From NCBI GenBank assembly GCA_031283985.1, contig JAITAQ010000047.1:1-20814 (forward strand): a stretch of 20,814 bases of DNA. Direction: 5' to 3'. The DNA comes from Endomicrobium sp. Its GTDB lineage: Bacteria; Elusimicrobiota; Endomicrobiia; Endomicrobiales; Endomicrobiaceae. The notes under the pieces were generated by a model that was not told where the DNA came from, did no database searches, and worked only from the letters and a program-made list of their open reading frames with translations. Numbering within the stretch: position 1 is the first letter of the stretch; each line of letters begins with the position of its first letter. Positions 7,230 through 14,394 of the stretch are shown here, one piece after another. The position numbers and the translations under genes are program-made.

Positions 7230-7321
7230 CTCATTTAAGGTCTTATATATATACTTTATATATATTTTTAAACAAAGCAGCAAACTGCTAAATTAAAATT
7301 TTTTATGAGCCACTACAAAAG

Positions 7322-7350
7322 TTGACGGGAAATTAGCTTTTTGGTAAAAT
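7322..7350 (+). promoter_or_regulatory. promoter of tRNA-Leu
   Basis: TTGACG (7322-7327), a 17-bp spacer, then TAAAAT (7345-7350), preceded by TGG to give an extended -10. The start of transcription should fall near 7357, about 11 nt before the mature tRNA. Confidence 0.7.
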
Positions 7351-7367
7351 AAAAATGTTTTGTGAGA

Positions 7368-7453
7368 GCCGAGGTGGTGGAATTGGCAGACACGTGAGAC
7401 TCAAAATCTCAAGTTGCTTAGGCGGCGTGCGGGTTCAAGTCCCGCCCTCGGCA
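7368..7453 (+). tRNA. tRNA-Leu (anticodon CAA)
   Basis: An 86-nt class II tRNA. The acceptor stem GCCGAGG (7368-7374) pairs with CCTCGGC (7446-7452), and A7453 is the discriminator. The anticodon stem TGAGA/TCTCA flanks the loop CTCAAAA, with CAA at 7402-7404 reading UUG. The T-arm is GCGGG-TTCAAGT-CCCGC, and the variable arm is long as expected for leucine. The 3' CCA is not encoded (the next bases are CTT), so CCA-adding enzyme is required. A T-run follows at 7461-7467 but no hairpin was found. Confidence 0.96.
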
Positions 7454-7487
7454 CTTTGATCTTTTTTTAATTCATCAATTCATCTTC

Positions 7488-7631
7488 ATGACACAATAAG
7501 AAATATGCAATTACCTGCAAGACTATCTTAAATAATGGAATTTTGGAAAAGTTATTCTTCAATATAATGGATTTAATATTGGATATTTTTTGATTGAAAC
7601 AAGGAATAAACAAACGTTCATTATGTTTTAG
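7488..7631 (+). pseudogene. possible broken reading frame after tRNA-Leu
   Basis: From ATG 7488 one plus-strand frame has only two stops (after codons 3 and 15) before TAG at 7629-7631. Its last part (FGKVILQYNGFNIGYFLIET and on to IMF) looks protein-like. It runs three bases into the 3' end of the yabE-like gene. No family is recognised, and the minus strand is open here for about 55 codons too, so this may simply be AT-rich spacer. Confidence 0.15.
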
Positions 7632-8464
7632 TAAGTGTCTGACTTTTCCAAGATATAGACAGTTACTTCCTTATGCATCCATGCTTTTTCTTCTTGAGCG
7701 TTGTGTACCCCCAAGTCTATGCGATTTCCTTTGATAAGATTGCCAGTATCGCCAGCGTAGCCATATCCATAACCTGTAATAAATAAACGAGTTTTTAATG
7801 GGATAACTTTAGGATCAACCGCCACTATTCCTCGCTGCATTTTTTGACCTAGCACTGTAACTGTTCCGTCGCCCCACGCAAGAGGATCTCCGGGATAGTA
7901 GGCAGTAGCTATCATTTTAATATTTTTAGTTTTGGATAAATCGTACTCTTTTTCTACATTGCCGTTTTTATCAAGCAATAACAAACGGCAGAATTCTTTT
8001 GCCCTTATACTCTCGTTTACAATAATTGTTTCATGTAATAATTCATCGTAAAAAACTTCACTTATTGTTTTTATTATGCTTTTTTCTATCCCTTTTTGAA
8101 GTTCAATTTTTCTAAGATTGGAGTTATATTTTTTGCTCCATATTACTCTGAACGGAAACTGTTCTGATATTTTCTTTTGTTCCTTAGAAACTCTTATTAT
8201 TTTTATAGTTTGAAATGCCTTTATAGGTTTATTGGTATCTCTTGAAACCATATCATACTCACCAATAGCTATACCATTTTGCTCTAAGATAGTTTTTAAA
8301 GATATATCTTTATAAGGTTTTACAATATAAGTTTTGCCGTCAACTTTTATGAAAGCTCTTGCATATATACTCTGATAAAGCAGTTCAGAAATTGTTTTTG
8401 ACAATATAAAAATGCTAAATGCAATACATGATAATTTTAAAATATTTATTAAATTATTTTTCAT
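7628..8464 (-). CDS. yabE: YabE-like protein: G5 domain plus 3D (three-aspartate) domain
   Basis: A 278-residue exported or membrane-anchored protein likely to act on peptidoglycan. An N-terminal hydrophobic segment (about 8-32) is an anchor or signal. A DUF348-like module follows (about 38-75: FIKVDGKTYIV ... LKTILEQNGIAIGEYDMVS), then a G5-like region (about 88-165), and a C-terminal 3D domain (about 183-275) with the three conserved aspartates Asp217 (AVDP), Asp239 (GDTG) and Asp250 (NRIDLG). The 3D domain is shared with MltA-type and Rpf/YabE cell-wall lytic enzymes, and catalysis here is inferred from that. The start lies inside the 3' end of the radical SAM gene (11-bp overlap). It is the last gene of the cluster, in the same relative place as yabE in Bacillus, downstream of metG and tatD. 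Confidence 0.8.
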   Translation of the reverse strand: MKNNLINILKLSCIAFSIFILSKTISELLYQSIYARAFIKVDGKTYIVKPYKDISLKTILEQNGIAIGEYDMVSRDTNKPIKAFQTIKIIRVSKEQKKISEQFPFRVIWSKKYNSNLRKIELQKGIEKSIIKTISEVFYDELLHETIIVNESIRAKEFCRLLLLDKNGNVEKEYDLSKTKNIKMIATAYYPGDPLAWGDGTVTVLGQKMQRGIVAVDPKVIPLKTRLFITGYGYGYAGDTGNLIKGNRIDLGVHNAQEEKAWMHKEVTVYILEKSDTY

Positions 8465-9053
8465 TATCTAGGTATGGACGCGATCTAAAGCAAACCCCAA
8501 GTTTATCTGCAATTTCTTTAACTTTTGATGTGTTAAAATCTGGAAATTCCACCGCCGTTATTACAACCTTAGTGATGTATTTTTTTGCTTCATTGACAAA
8601 CTTTATTATTTCGCTAAAAGATTCTTCTTTAAACATAGGATTGTTAATTTTATTGTGTTCCTCAGGATTTGAACCATTTAAACTTACAGAAATAATATCT
8701 ACCAATCCTTTAAGTTCGGGAAATATATTTCTAGAGTGGTAAGCATTTGCAAGCCCTGCAGTATTTATCCTAACGATCCCTCTATTTTCTTTTATCCATT
8801 TAGCAATTTCTTTTACTTCTTCTATTCTGATAAGAGCGTCACCATATCCGCAAAAAACAATTTCTTTATATTTTTTTGGATCACCGATTGATTCTATAAC
8901 TTCTTTGGGTGACGGTTCTCTTTCAAGTTTTAAATCATTTCCGTTAAATTTATTCGACCATTTATGTTTTACGCAATAAGAGCATGCCATAACGCACCTA
9001 TTAGTTATATTAAGATAGAGACTGTCTCCGAAAACATAAGAAATAGTGTTCAT
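8454..9053 (-). CDS. TatD-linked radical SAM protein
   Basis: A 199-residue radical SAM enzyme with the [4Fe-4S] motif Cys20-x3-Cys24-x2-Cys27 (CVMACSYC) after the opening YLNITNRC. It lacks any auxiliary-cluster Cys-rich tail and is short for the superfamily. The SAM-binding strand FCGYGDALIR (67-76) stands where many relatives have G-x-G-E-P, so the usual Glu is Asp and the Pro is Ala. A family of small radical SAM proteins is known to be encoded next to tatD (the TatD-associated group), and this gene begins only 7 nt after tatD ends. The reaction is unknown. Linkage to TatD suggests a role in nucleic acid or quality-control chemistry, which is inference. It overlaps the yabE-like gene by 11 bp. 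Confidence 0.82.
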   Translation of the reverse strand: MNTISYVFGDSLYLNITNRCVMACSYCVKHKWSNKFNGNDLKLEREPSPKEVIESIGDPKKYKEIVFCGYGDALIRIEEVKEIAKWIKENRGIVRINTAGLANAYHSRNIFPELKGLVDIISVSLNGSNPEEHNKINNPMFKEESFSEIIKFVNEAKKYITKVVITAVEFPDFNTSKVKEIADKLGVCFRSRPYLDNEK

Positions 9054-9060
9054 AATTCCT

Positions 9061-9825
9061 CTATAAATTAAAAAGCTTTACAGCATTTTGACTTGTAATT
9101 TTTGACGCTTCTTCAAAAAGAATATTCTTTATTGCTGCGATTTCTTTTAAAGTTTCAACCACATAAGACGGCTCGTTTCTTTGTCCTCTATACTTTTGAG
9201 GAGAAAGGTAAGGACAATCTGTTTCAATCAATAAATTGCTTAACTCAGTCTCTAAAACTGTCTGTTTTAAAGATTCAGATTTTTTATAAGTTACAGGTCC
9301 GTCTATACCGATTAGAAAACCCAAATCAATAAACTCTTTTGCTTGTTGTGGCGTTCCTGAGAAACAATGTATAACGCCCTTGGGAATGATTTTAAGAGAT
9401 TTCAAAATACTTAAAACGTCTTCGTTAGCTTCTCTTGAATGTATGACCACAGGCTTGTTAAACTTTGCCGCAAACTTAATCTGGGTAGCAAAAAACTCTT
9501 TTTGGAGTACAGCAGTTTGTTTCAAAGAATCGTAATGATAATCTAAACCTATCTCTCCTACTGCAACGCATTTCTTTTCCTGAATAAAAAGTTCAAGTTT
9601 TTTGTAATCTTTTGCCGACACTTTTTCAACATAATTTGGATGAATGCCAAATGCCACAAAAATATTATCGTATTTTGAAAGCTCTAAAGCTTTATCCCAA
9701 TACTGTGGCTCACAGGATATTTCTACAACTTTTTTCACTCCAGCATTAAAAGCTCTTTCTATAACAACATTTCTGTCCTTATCAAATTTTTCATCTGACA
9801 AATGTGCATGCGTATCTATAATCAT
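9061..9825 (-). CDS. tatD: TatD-family metal-dependent hydrolase (DNase)
   Basis: A 254-residue amidohydrolase-fold TIM barrel of the TatD/YcfH group, cytoplasmic Mg-dependent 3'-5' exonucleases. All metal ligands are visible: His6 and His8 (DTHAHL), Glu91 (GEIGLDYHYD), His129 (VVIHSREA), His153 (VIHCFSGT) and Asp203 (IETDCPYLSP). The family end signature YRGQRNEP (212-219) is present. The length is typical. AGGGA precedes the ATG at a good distance. It sits 57 nt after metG and 7 nt before the radical SAM gene, the same metG-tatD order seen in Bacillus and many other bacteria. Confidence 0.94.
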   Translation of the reverse strand: MIIDTHAHLSDEKFDKDRNVVIERAFNAGVKKVVEISCEPQYWDKALELSKYDNIFVAFGIHPNYVEKVSAKDYKKLELFIQEKKCVAVGEIGLDYHYDSLKQTAVLQKEFFATQIKFAAKFNKPVVIHSREANEDVLSILKSLKIIPKGVIHCFSGTPQQAKEFIDLGFLIGIDGPVTYKKSESLKQTVLETELSNLLIETDCPYLSPQKYRGQRNEPSYVVETLKEIAAIKNILFEEASKITSQNAVKLFNL

Positions 9826-9882
9826 TTTTATCCCTGTATTAATAATTATGCCAAACTATAGAACTAGAAATACACTGAAATA

Positions 9883-11421
9883 CTACAATATGCGAGGAAA
9901 CAAAATTCCAGGAACCTGCAAAACTGCACCAGAAACAGAAAAACCATCTTTAGGAATTATGCCATTGGTAAAATATTTTTTTGCAACATCGTTTATGTTT
10001 CCTGACGCGCCTGTAATCTGCCAAATTTTTTCGGCAAAACTCGGCATAAATGAAAGCAAATGCATTGCTATAATATCTATAGCCTGCAAATAAGAATATA
10101 TGCATATTGCAAGCTTATTCTTATCTATTTTGGCAAGTTTCCAAGGAGCATCTGTTTCTATCTGTATATTTACAAGACTAATTGCGTCTTGCAAATTCTC
10201 AGCTGCTTTATGCAGCTGTAAATTATCCATATTAAGTGCAAAAGTTTCTTTTAAATTTTTTTCAACATTCTTAGCAAGCTCTAAATTCAAAACAGCTTGT
10301 GGAATTTTCAAGTTAAAATTTTTCTCAGCCATTTTGATAGTTCTTGAAATTAAATTGCCAAGATTGTTTGCCAGGTCCGTATTGTACTTCAACGTTAACC
10401 CTTGCCAAGAAATATCCCCACCGTGTTCAAACGGTATCAAAGTAACGGCAAGGTATCTTGCGGCGTCAACGCCATAATTTTCTACAAGCTCTTGGGGAGA
10501 TATTACATTACCTAAAGACTTAGACATCTTGTTTCCATTTAAAGTAAAAAAGCCGTGCGAGCATATAGTTTTAGGCAGAGGCAGTTGTGCTCCCATCAAA
10601 ACCGCAGTCCAAATTACTGAGTGGAACCACAAAATATCTTTCGCCATTAAATGAACATCGGCAGGCCAATATTTTTTAAATTTGACTTCGTCGCTTGGGT
10701 AACCGACTGCTGTTATGTAATTTATAAGAGCATCTGCCCAAACATATGCAGTTTGAGATTTGTCAAAAGGCAAAGGGATTCCCCACTCAATAGCGCTTCT
10801 AGAAAAACTTACGTCCTCAAGCCCAAGTTTTAATTTCCCAACAATCTCGTTTTTTCTTTCCTCAGGTTGTATGTCTATGTGCTCTTTGTGGTTAACATCT
10901 GTTATTCTTTCCAAAAGAGCGTCCTGAAAAGAAGATAATTTAAAAAAGTAGTTTTCTTCTGATTGCAAAATAGGCTTTGTTTTATGAAAAAGACAGCAGC
11001 CATTTTCATCTAAATCTTTTTTAGCGAAAAATCTTTCGCAATCAATACAGTACATTCCCTCATATTTTTTCTTAAAAATTAAACCCTTATCAAATAAAGT
11101 TTGCACTATATTCTCAACAGCAATGAAATGCCTCTGTTCTGTAGTGCGAATAAAGTCATCGTTAGAAATATTTAAAAGTTTCCAAGCTTTTCTAAATTTA
11201 GCACTCATCTCATCACAAAGTTCTTGAGGCTTTTTGCCTTTTGCTTTTGCAGCTTCGGTAATTTTAGCTCCGTGTTCGTCCGTCCCTGTAAGAAAGTAAA
11301 CATCAAAATTATTAAGCCTTTTCCATCTTGCCATTATGTCTGCGGCTATTGTGGTGTAGGAATGACCCATATGAGGAATATCGTTTACATAATAAATTGG
11401 CGTGGTTATATAAAATTTCAT
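9883..11421 (-). CDS. metG: MetG: methionyl-tRNA synthetase
   Basis: Charges tRNA-Met and initiator tRNA with methionine. The 512-residue class I enzyme has HMGH (17-20, the HIGH motif), FLTGTDEHG (43-51), a single zinc knuckle made of Cys125, Cys128, Cys143 and His146, the Met-pocket region TAYVWADALINY (224-235), the KMSKS loop (298-302) and an anticodon-binding helical bundle. It ends at a LFPRI-type tail (residues 507-511), so it lacks the optional C-terminal EMAP/tRNA-binding dimerisation domain found in about 650-residue forms. Its ATG overlaps the ricT stop by 4 bp, indicating coupled translation. Confidence 0.96.
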   Translation of the reverse strand: MKFYITTPIYYVNDIPHMGHSYTTIAADIMARWKRLNNFDVYFLTGTDEHGAKITEAAKAKGKKPQELCDEMSAKFRKAWKLLNISNDDFIRTTEQRHFIAVENIVQTLFDKGLIFKKKYEGMYCIDCERFFAKKDLDENGCCLFHKTKPILQSEENYFFKLSSFQDALLERITDVNHKEHIDIQPEERKNEIVGKLKLGLEDVSFSRSAIEWGIPLPFDKSQTAYVWADALINYITAVGYPSDEVKFKKYWPADVHLMAKDILWFHSVIWTAVLMGAQLPLPKTICSHGFFTLNGNKMSKSLGNVISPQELVENYGVDAARYLAVTLIPFEHGGDISWQGLTLKYNTDLANNLGNLISRTIKMAEKNFNLKIPQAVLNLELAKNVEKNLKETFALNMDNLQLHKAAENLQDAISLVNIQIETDAPWKLAKIDKNKLAICIYSYLQAIDIIAMHLLSFMPSFAEKIWQITGASGNINDVAKKYFTNGIIPKDGFSVSGAVLQVPGILFPRIL

Positions 11422-12227
11422 TTATTTCCCTTTTCATTGGCGTCTTTAATTTGTTTTATAGAAAAAAATTTAAAAGATTTGTTGCCAAAATCAGCAATTA
11501 CTCTTTCTTTTATGAAGTCAATTGCCACAAGCTTGGCTTTCCCTTCAGGTGTGGATATTACAGAGCATAGTTCAGGCAAATCTTTTTTTATGTTTTTGTA
11601 AATGTCATTTTCATAAGCTATACAACACATAAGTCTGCCACAAAGCCCTGAAAGTTTTACCGTATTCAACAACAACTCTTGATCTTTTGCCATGTCTATA
11701 GTTACAGAACTAAAATCTCTTAAAAAGCTTTGGCAACACAACACTTGTCCGCACGTGCCTATACCACCTATAATTTTAGATTCGTCTCTAACACCTATCT
11801 GAACCATTTGTATTTTCGTTTTTAAAATATGCCCTAAATCTTTTATAAGTTCTCTGAAATCTACCCTTGTTTCAGAAGTATAATAGATAAACAATTTTGA
11901 ACGGTCAAATGTGTATTGGACACATGTTAACTTCATGTCTAGCTCATGGTCAATAACCTTTTGCTCAACAGTTTTATAAGCTCTTGCATTTCTCTCTTCG
12001 TTATCTGCTATATTTTTTCTATCTTCTTGTGTTACCTTTCTAAAAATCTTGCCTATAGTATCTTTCCCTTTTTGCAAATTCTTGTCTTTTTCAAAAACAA
12101 TGCCAACCTCAACACCATGTTCTGTTTCAACTATAACTTTATCGTTCAATTTTAAATTAAAACTATCTTCATCAGCATATATTTTATCTTTGATTTTTCT
12201 TACTATTACCCCAACAACCTTTGTCAT
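11418..12227 (-). CDS. ricT: PSP1-domain protein, RicT/YaaT homologue
   Basis: A 269-residue cytoplasmic protein with the PSP1 fold. In Bacillus, RicT (YaaT) forms the RicA-RicF-RicT complex with iron-sulfur clusters and assists RNase Y in mRNA maturation. Two Cys clusters fit the family: GTCGQVLCC (Cys159, Cys164, Cys165) and GLCGRLMCC (Cys196, Cys201, Cys202). The start at 12227 (MTKVVGVIV) is preferred over the ATG six bases upstream, because AGGAG lies 8 nt before the former but only 2 nt before the latter. RicA and RicF partners are not in the window, so it may act alone or in another role. It overlaps metG by 4 bp. The gap upstream separates it from holB, which it follows almost directly in Bacillus. 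Confidence 0.88.
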   Translation of the reverse strand: MTKVVGVIVRKIKDKIYADEDSFNLKLNDKVIVETEHGVEVGIVFEKDKNLQKGKDTIGKIFRKVTQEDRKNIADNEERNARAYKTVEQKVIDHELDMKLTCVQYTFDRSKLFIYYTSETRVDFRELIKDLGHILKTKIQMVQIGVRDESKIIGGIGTCGQVLCCQSFLRDFSSVTIDMAKDQELLLNTVKLSGLCGRLMCCIAYENDIYKNIKKDLPELCSVISTPEGKAKLVAIDFIKERVIADFGNKSFKFFSIKQIKDANEKGNK

Positions 12228-12233
12228 ACTCAT

Positions 12234-12436
12234 ATCTCCTATTTAACAAAAACAAAATTTTCAATAATCACTTTTGCAATTATTGTCGGGAATACTTTCT
12301 ATAGTATGGTATATGGTATCAAAAAAAACGAAAAGAAGTAAATTATATAATTGATTATCTTTAGTCAATTACAAATTATTTTTAATTCTTCCACTATTTA
12401 ATTTATGTTACAATTAATTATCCTATTAACTAGTAA
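12234..12436. other. AT-rich spacer upstream of ricT
   Basis: No gene is seen. It holds a tandem 7-mer ATGGTAT (12306-12312, 12313-12319), whose minus-strand complement lies just upstream of TATAGA, a possible -10 for ricT without a clear -35. It also holds a 7-bp dyad TAATTGA/TCAATTA (12349-12355 and 12365-12371). Either might be regulatory, but base composition alone could produce them. Confidence 0.25.
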
Positions 12437-12628
12437 AGTATATTTAAAGCGTTAAGCGCTTTTGAAAAATTTACGCATGAAGATAATAATATGACTATTT
12501 CAGTTAAAGCAGCATTGATACGCTGCCAATTTGAGACTATACATCCATTACATCCATTTCTTAACGGTAACGTCAGTTGATTATATTTGTATTTATATGA
12601 AAATGATATCTTGACACAATAAATGCTT
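12437..12628 (+). pseudogene. remnant of a Fic-domain protein
   Basis: One plus-strand frame reads as the core of a Fic (AMP-transferase) domain. FEKFTHEDNN (from about 12461) corresponds to the segment before the helix, AALIRCQFETIHP (from 12509) to the conserved helix leading to the active site, and HPFLNGN to the H-P-F-x-x-G-N-G-R motif. LYENDILTQ (12593-12619), in the same frame, corresponds to the helix after the motif. The gene is dead: in-frame stops fall at 12578 and 12620, the G-R after GN is lost, a few codons are deleted between GN and LYEND, and a 9-bp tandem duplication (TACATCCAT at 12540-12548 and 12549-12557) inserts an extra I-H-P-like unit. The N-terminal half is gone, and the tail is cut off at the holB stop. 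It lies antisense between holB and ricT. Intact Fic proteins transfer AMP to target proteins, often as toxins. Confidence 0.75.
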
Positions 12629-13591
12629 CTAAAGGTTGGAAAAGTTGCAAATTTTTAAATCCTGCAAATCAAAAAATAAATTATCCAAGACTGTTTGAGC
12701 ATTTACATTTTTTAAAAGCAATGCTCTTGAGTTATTTAATATATCTAAAGCAGGAGCGGTTTCTCTAGGATAAATTCTAAATTCTTTTTTTGCATCTGCA
12801 GTCATTGCGTCAACGCATTTCAGTGATCCAGCCTTTGCTGTATTTTTTGACAATTCAAGAATATCAGAAATATAAAGTTTTTGAGTCCTTAATTTACGCC
12901 ACAAAGAGAGGCTTTTGGCTTCTTTCTCACCTATTAATCTTTTTGCGGTTTCAAGAGAACCTTCGCTTAACTCAGCTATTTCTTTTGCTCTGTTTGAATC
13001 TAGCGAACAATTTAAAATAAGCCAAGTTGACACCATATCTGCACTTAGAGGTTGAAAAAATAATGTCTGGGATCTGGAAATTATCGTCTTAGGTATAGTT
13101 TCTTTATGTCTTGCAAGCAAAATTATAATTGTATTTTGTGGAGGCTCTTCAAGAGTTTTCAATAAAGAATTAGCAGCCGCTGTATTCATTTTCTCAGCAG
13201 GCTCTATTACAAAAATTTTCCACTTGCCTTCATGTATCTTTGTGAATACTTCTTTTTGCATGTAACGTATAGTTTCTATTTTGATTATTTTTTGTTTATT
13301 CAAATCGCCACATTCAAGCTCGGCTTGCTTTACAAAATCCACAAAATGCATATTTGGATGTATATTTTTATTTATCTTATCACACGAAGAACATACCTCA
13401 CAAGAGCTAGCTTCACCTTTTAGAAAATTACTTGCTGTGCAATTAAGGATTTTAGCTAATTCCGATGCCATAAAACGCTTGCCGACACCATCTTGACCCA
13501 TGAATATATAAGCGTGGGCTATTTTCCCGCGTTTTATTTGACTTGAAAGTATTTCTTTAACTTTTTGTTGACCAAGTATATTTTCAAACAT
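12629..13591 (-). CDS. holB: HolB: DNA polymerase III delta-prime subunit
   Basis: A clamp-loader subunit of the replisome; 320 residues, AAA+ fold. The P-loop region reads GQDGVGKR (32-39): the Lys is kept but the Ser/Thr that binds Mg is Arg, as expected for the non-hydrolysing delta-prime arm. A zinc module follows with Cys51, Cys64, Cys67 and Cys70. The segment AANSLLKTLEEPP and the sensor-like SRSQTLFF are family marks, with Ser in place of the common Cys of the SRC motif. Its ATG shares a base with the tmk stop (TAATG), so the pair is coupled. The tmk-holB pairing is widely conserved. A fic remnant on the opposite strand begins where this gene stops. Confidence 0.92.
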   Translation of the reverse strand: MFENILGQQKVKEILSSQIKRGKIAHAYIFMGQDGVGKRFMASELAKILNCTASNFLKGEASSCEVCSSCDKINKNIHPNMHFVDFVKQAELECGDLNKQKIIKIETIRYMQKEVFTKIHEGKWKIFVIEPAEKMNTAAANSLLKTLEEPPQNTIIILLARHKETIPKTIISRSQTLFFQPLSADMVSTWLILNCSLDSNRAKEIAELSEGSLETAKRLIGEKEAKSLSLWRKLRTQKLYISDILELSKNTAKAGSLKCVDAMTADAKKEFRIYPRETAPALDILNNSRALLLKNVNAQTVLDNLFFDLQDLKICNFSNL

Positions 13592-14232
13592 TATAATACC
13601 GCATCCAAATATTTTCTTATAAGCATGTGTGTTTTTAATGGCGTACCTTGAGTCCTTATAACCTTTATTCTTTTATGATACTTTTTTGCCTGATTTAAAT
13701 ATCCTTTTCTAACATTGTTATGGAATACAACAGATTCTCTTTCTATTCTGTCACCATCTACTCCGTAAGAGTCTTTATCTAAAAATTTTGCCTTATTTAA
13801 ACCTTTCTTAGTATCAATATCAAGATATATAGTTAAATTTGGCAATATGCCAAAAGTCGCCTCTTTATTAAGCCGATTTATGAGTTTTATATCCAGCTTT
13901 CTACCATATCCCTGATAAGCTACCGTAGCGTCTGTAAATCTGTCGCATATGATGACTTTCCCTACTTTTAATGCAGGAATAACAAATTCGTCCATATGCT
14001 GCGCCCTTGCCGCTTCATATAAAAATAGCTCGCTTAGAGGAACAGGTCGTGAATCTGGACTCAACAAAATCTTGCGTATAGATTCGGAAAAAAGAGTTCC
14101 GCCAGGTTCCCGAGTGAGTAAAACTTTACGTCTAAGTTTCTCTAAATACTCTTTTAACAAATGCGACTGAGTAGTTTTGCCAGAGCCTTCACCACCTTCA
14201 ATAGTTATAAAAATACCTTTATTCTTTTTCAT
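13591..14232 (-). CDS. tmk: Tmk: thymidylate kinase
   Basis: Phosphorylates dTMP to dTDP for DNA synthesis. From ATG 14232 the protein has 213 residues, the family norm. It shows the P-loop GGEGSGKT (13-20), TREPGGT (40-46), the DRF segment (97-99), the thymidine-site YQGYGR (106-111) and a LID region with Asp161-Arg162-Ile-Glu-Arg. An in-frame ATG at 14262 would add ten residues, but it has no ribosome-binding site and the family begins close to the P-loop. GGGA lies 6 nt before the chosen ATG. It is the first gene of the minus-strand cluster and is divergent from the M48 protease gene. Confidence 0.94.
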   Translation of the reverse strand: MKKNKGIFITIEGGEGSGKTTQSHLLKEYLEKLRRKVLLTREPGGTLFSESIRKILLSPDSRPVPLSELFLYEAARAQHMDEFVIPALKVGKVIICDRFTDATVAYQGYGRKLDIKLINRLNKEATFGILPNLTIYLDIDTKKGLNKAKFLDKDSYGVDGDRIERESVVFHNNVRKGYLNQAKKYHKRIKVIRTQGTPLKTHMLIRKYLDAVL

Positions 14233-14333
14233 TTTTTTCCCGTATAAAACGACATTATTCAAAATTTCTTATTAATTCAAAGTTGTTTCTATAGTTTTTT
14301 CAAATCCATAAAACCTCAAAATTTGGTTTTGGA

Positions 14334-14339
14334 ATTATA
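14334..14339 (-). promoter_or_regulatory. -10 box for tmk operon, overlapping divergent promoter
   Basis: On the minus strand TATAAT (14339-14334) is a perfect -10 about 100 bp upstream of the tmk ATG. The -35 position (14362-14357, ATACTA) is poor and overlaps the -10 of the opposite promoter, so the two polymerase sites should exclude each other. Confidence 0.4.
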
Positions 14340-14365
14340 TCATTTTAAAGTAAAAATAGTATAAT
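14337..14365 (+). promoter_or_regulatory. promoter of the M48/M42 peptidase genes
   Basis: Perfect TATAAT at 14360-14365 with a weak -35 (ATATCA, 14337-14342) at 17-bp spacing. It is about 30 bp upstream of the M48 start, which is itself preceded by GGAG. Confidence 0.5.
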
Positions 14366-14394
14366 TAAGTTAACTATTTTCCCGGAGAAAGCTA

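Noticed and set aside
7276..7289. AGCAG/CTGCT hairpin as a terminator
   Set aside because: A 5-bp stem with no adjoining T-run and lying upstream of both divergent genes, so there is nothing for it to terminate.
12446..12462. AAAGCG/CGCTTT inverted repeat as an operator or terminator
   Set aside because: It falls within the fic remnant frame and has no downstream T-run.
12509..12526. GCAGC/GCTGC hairpin as a holB terminator
   Set aside because: It is about 100 nt past the stop, the T-run is only three bases, and the bases are explained as codons of the fic remnant.
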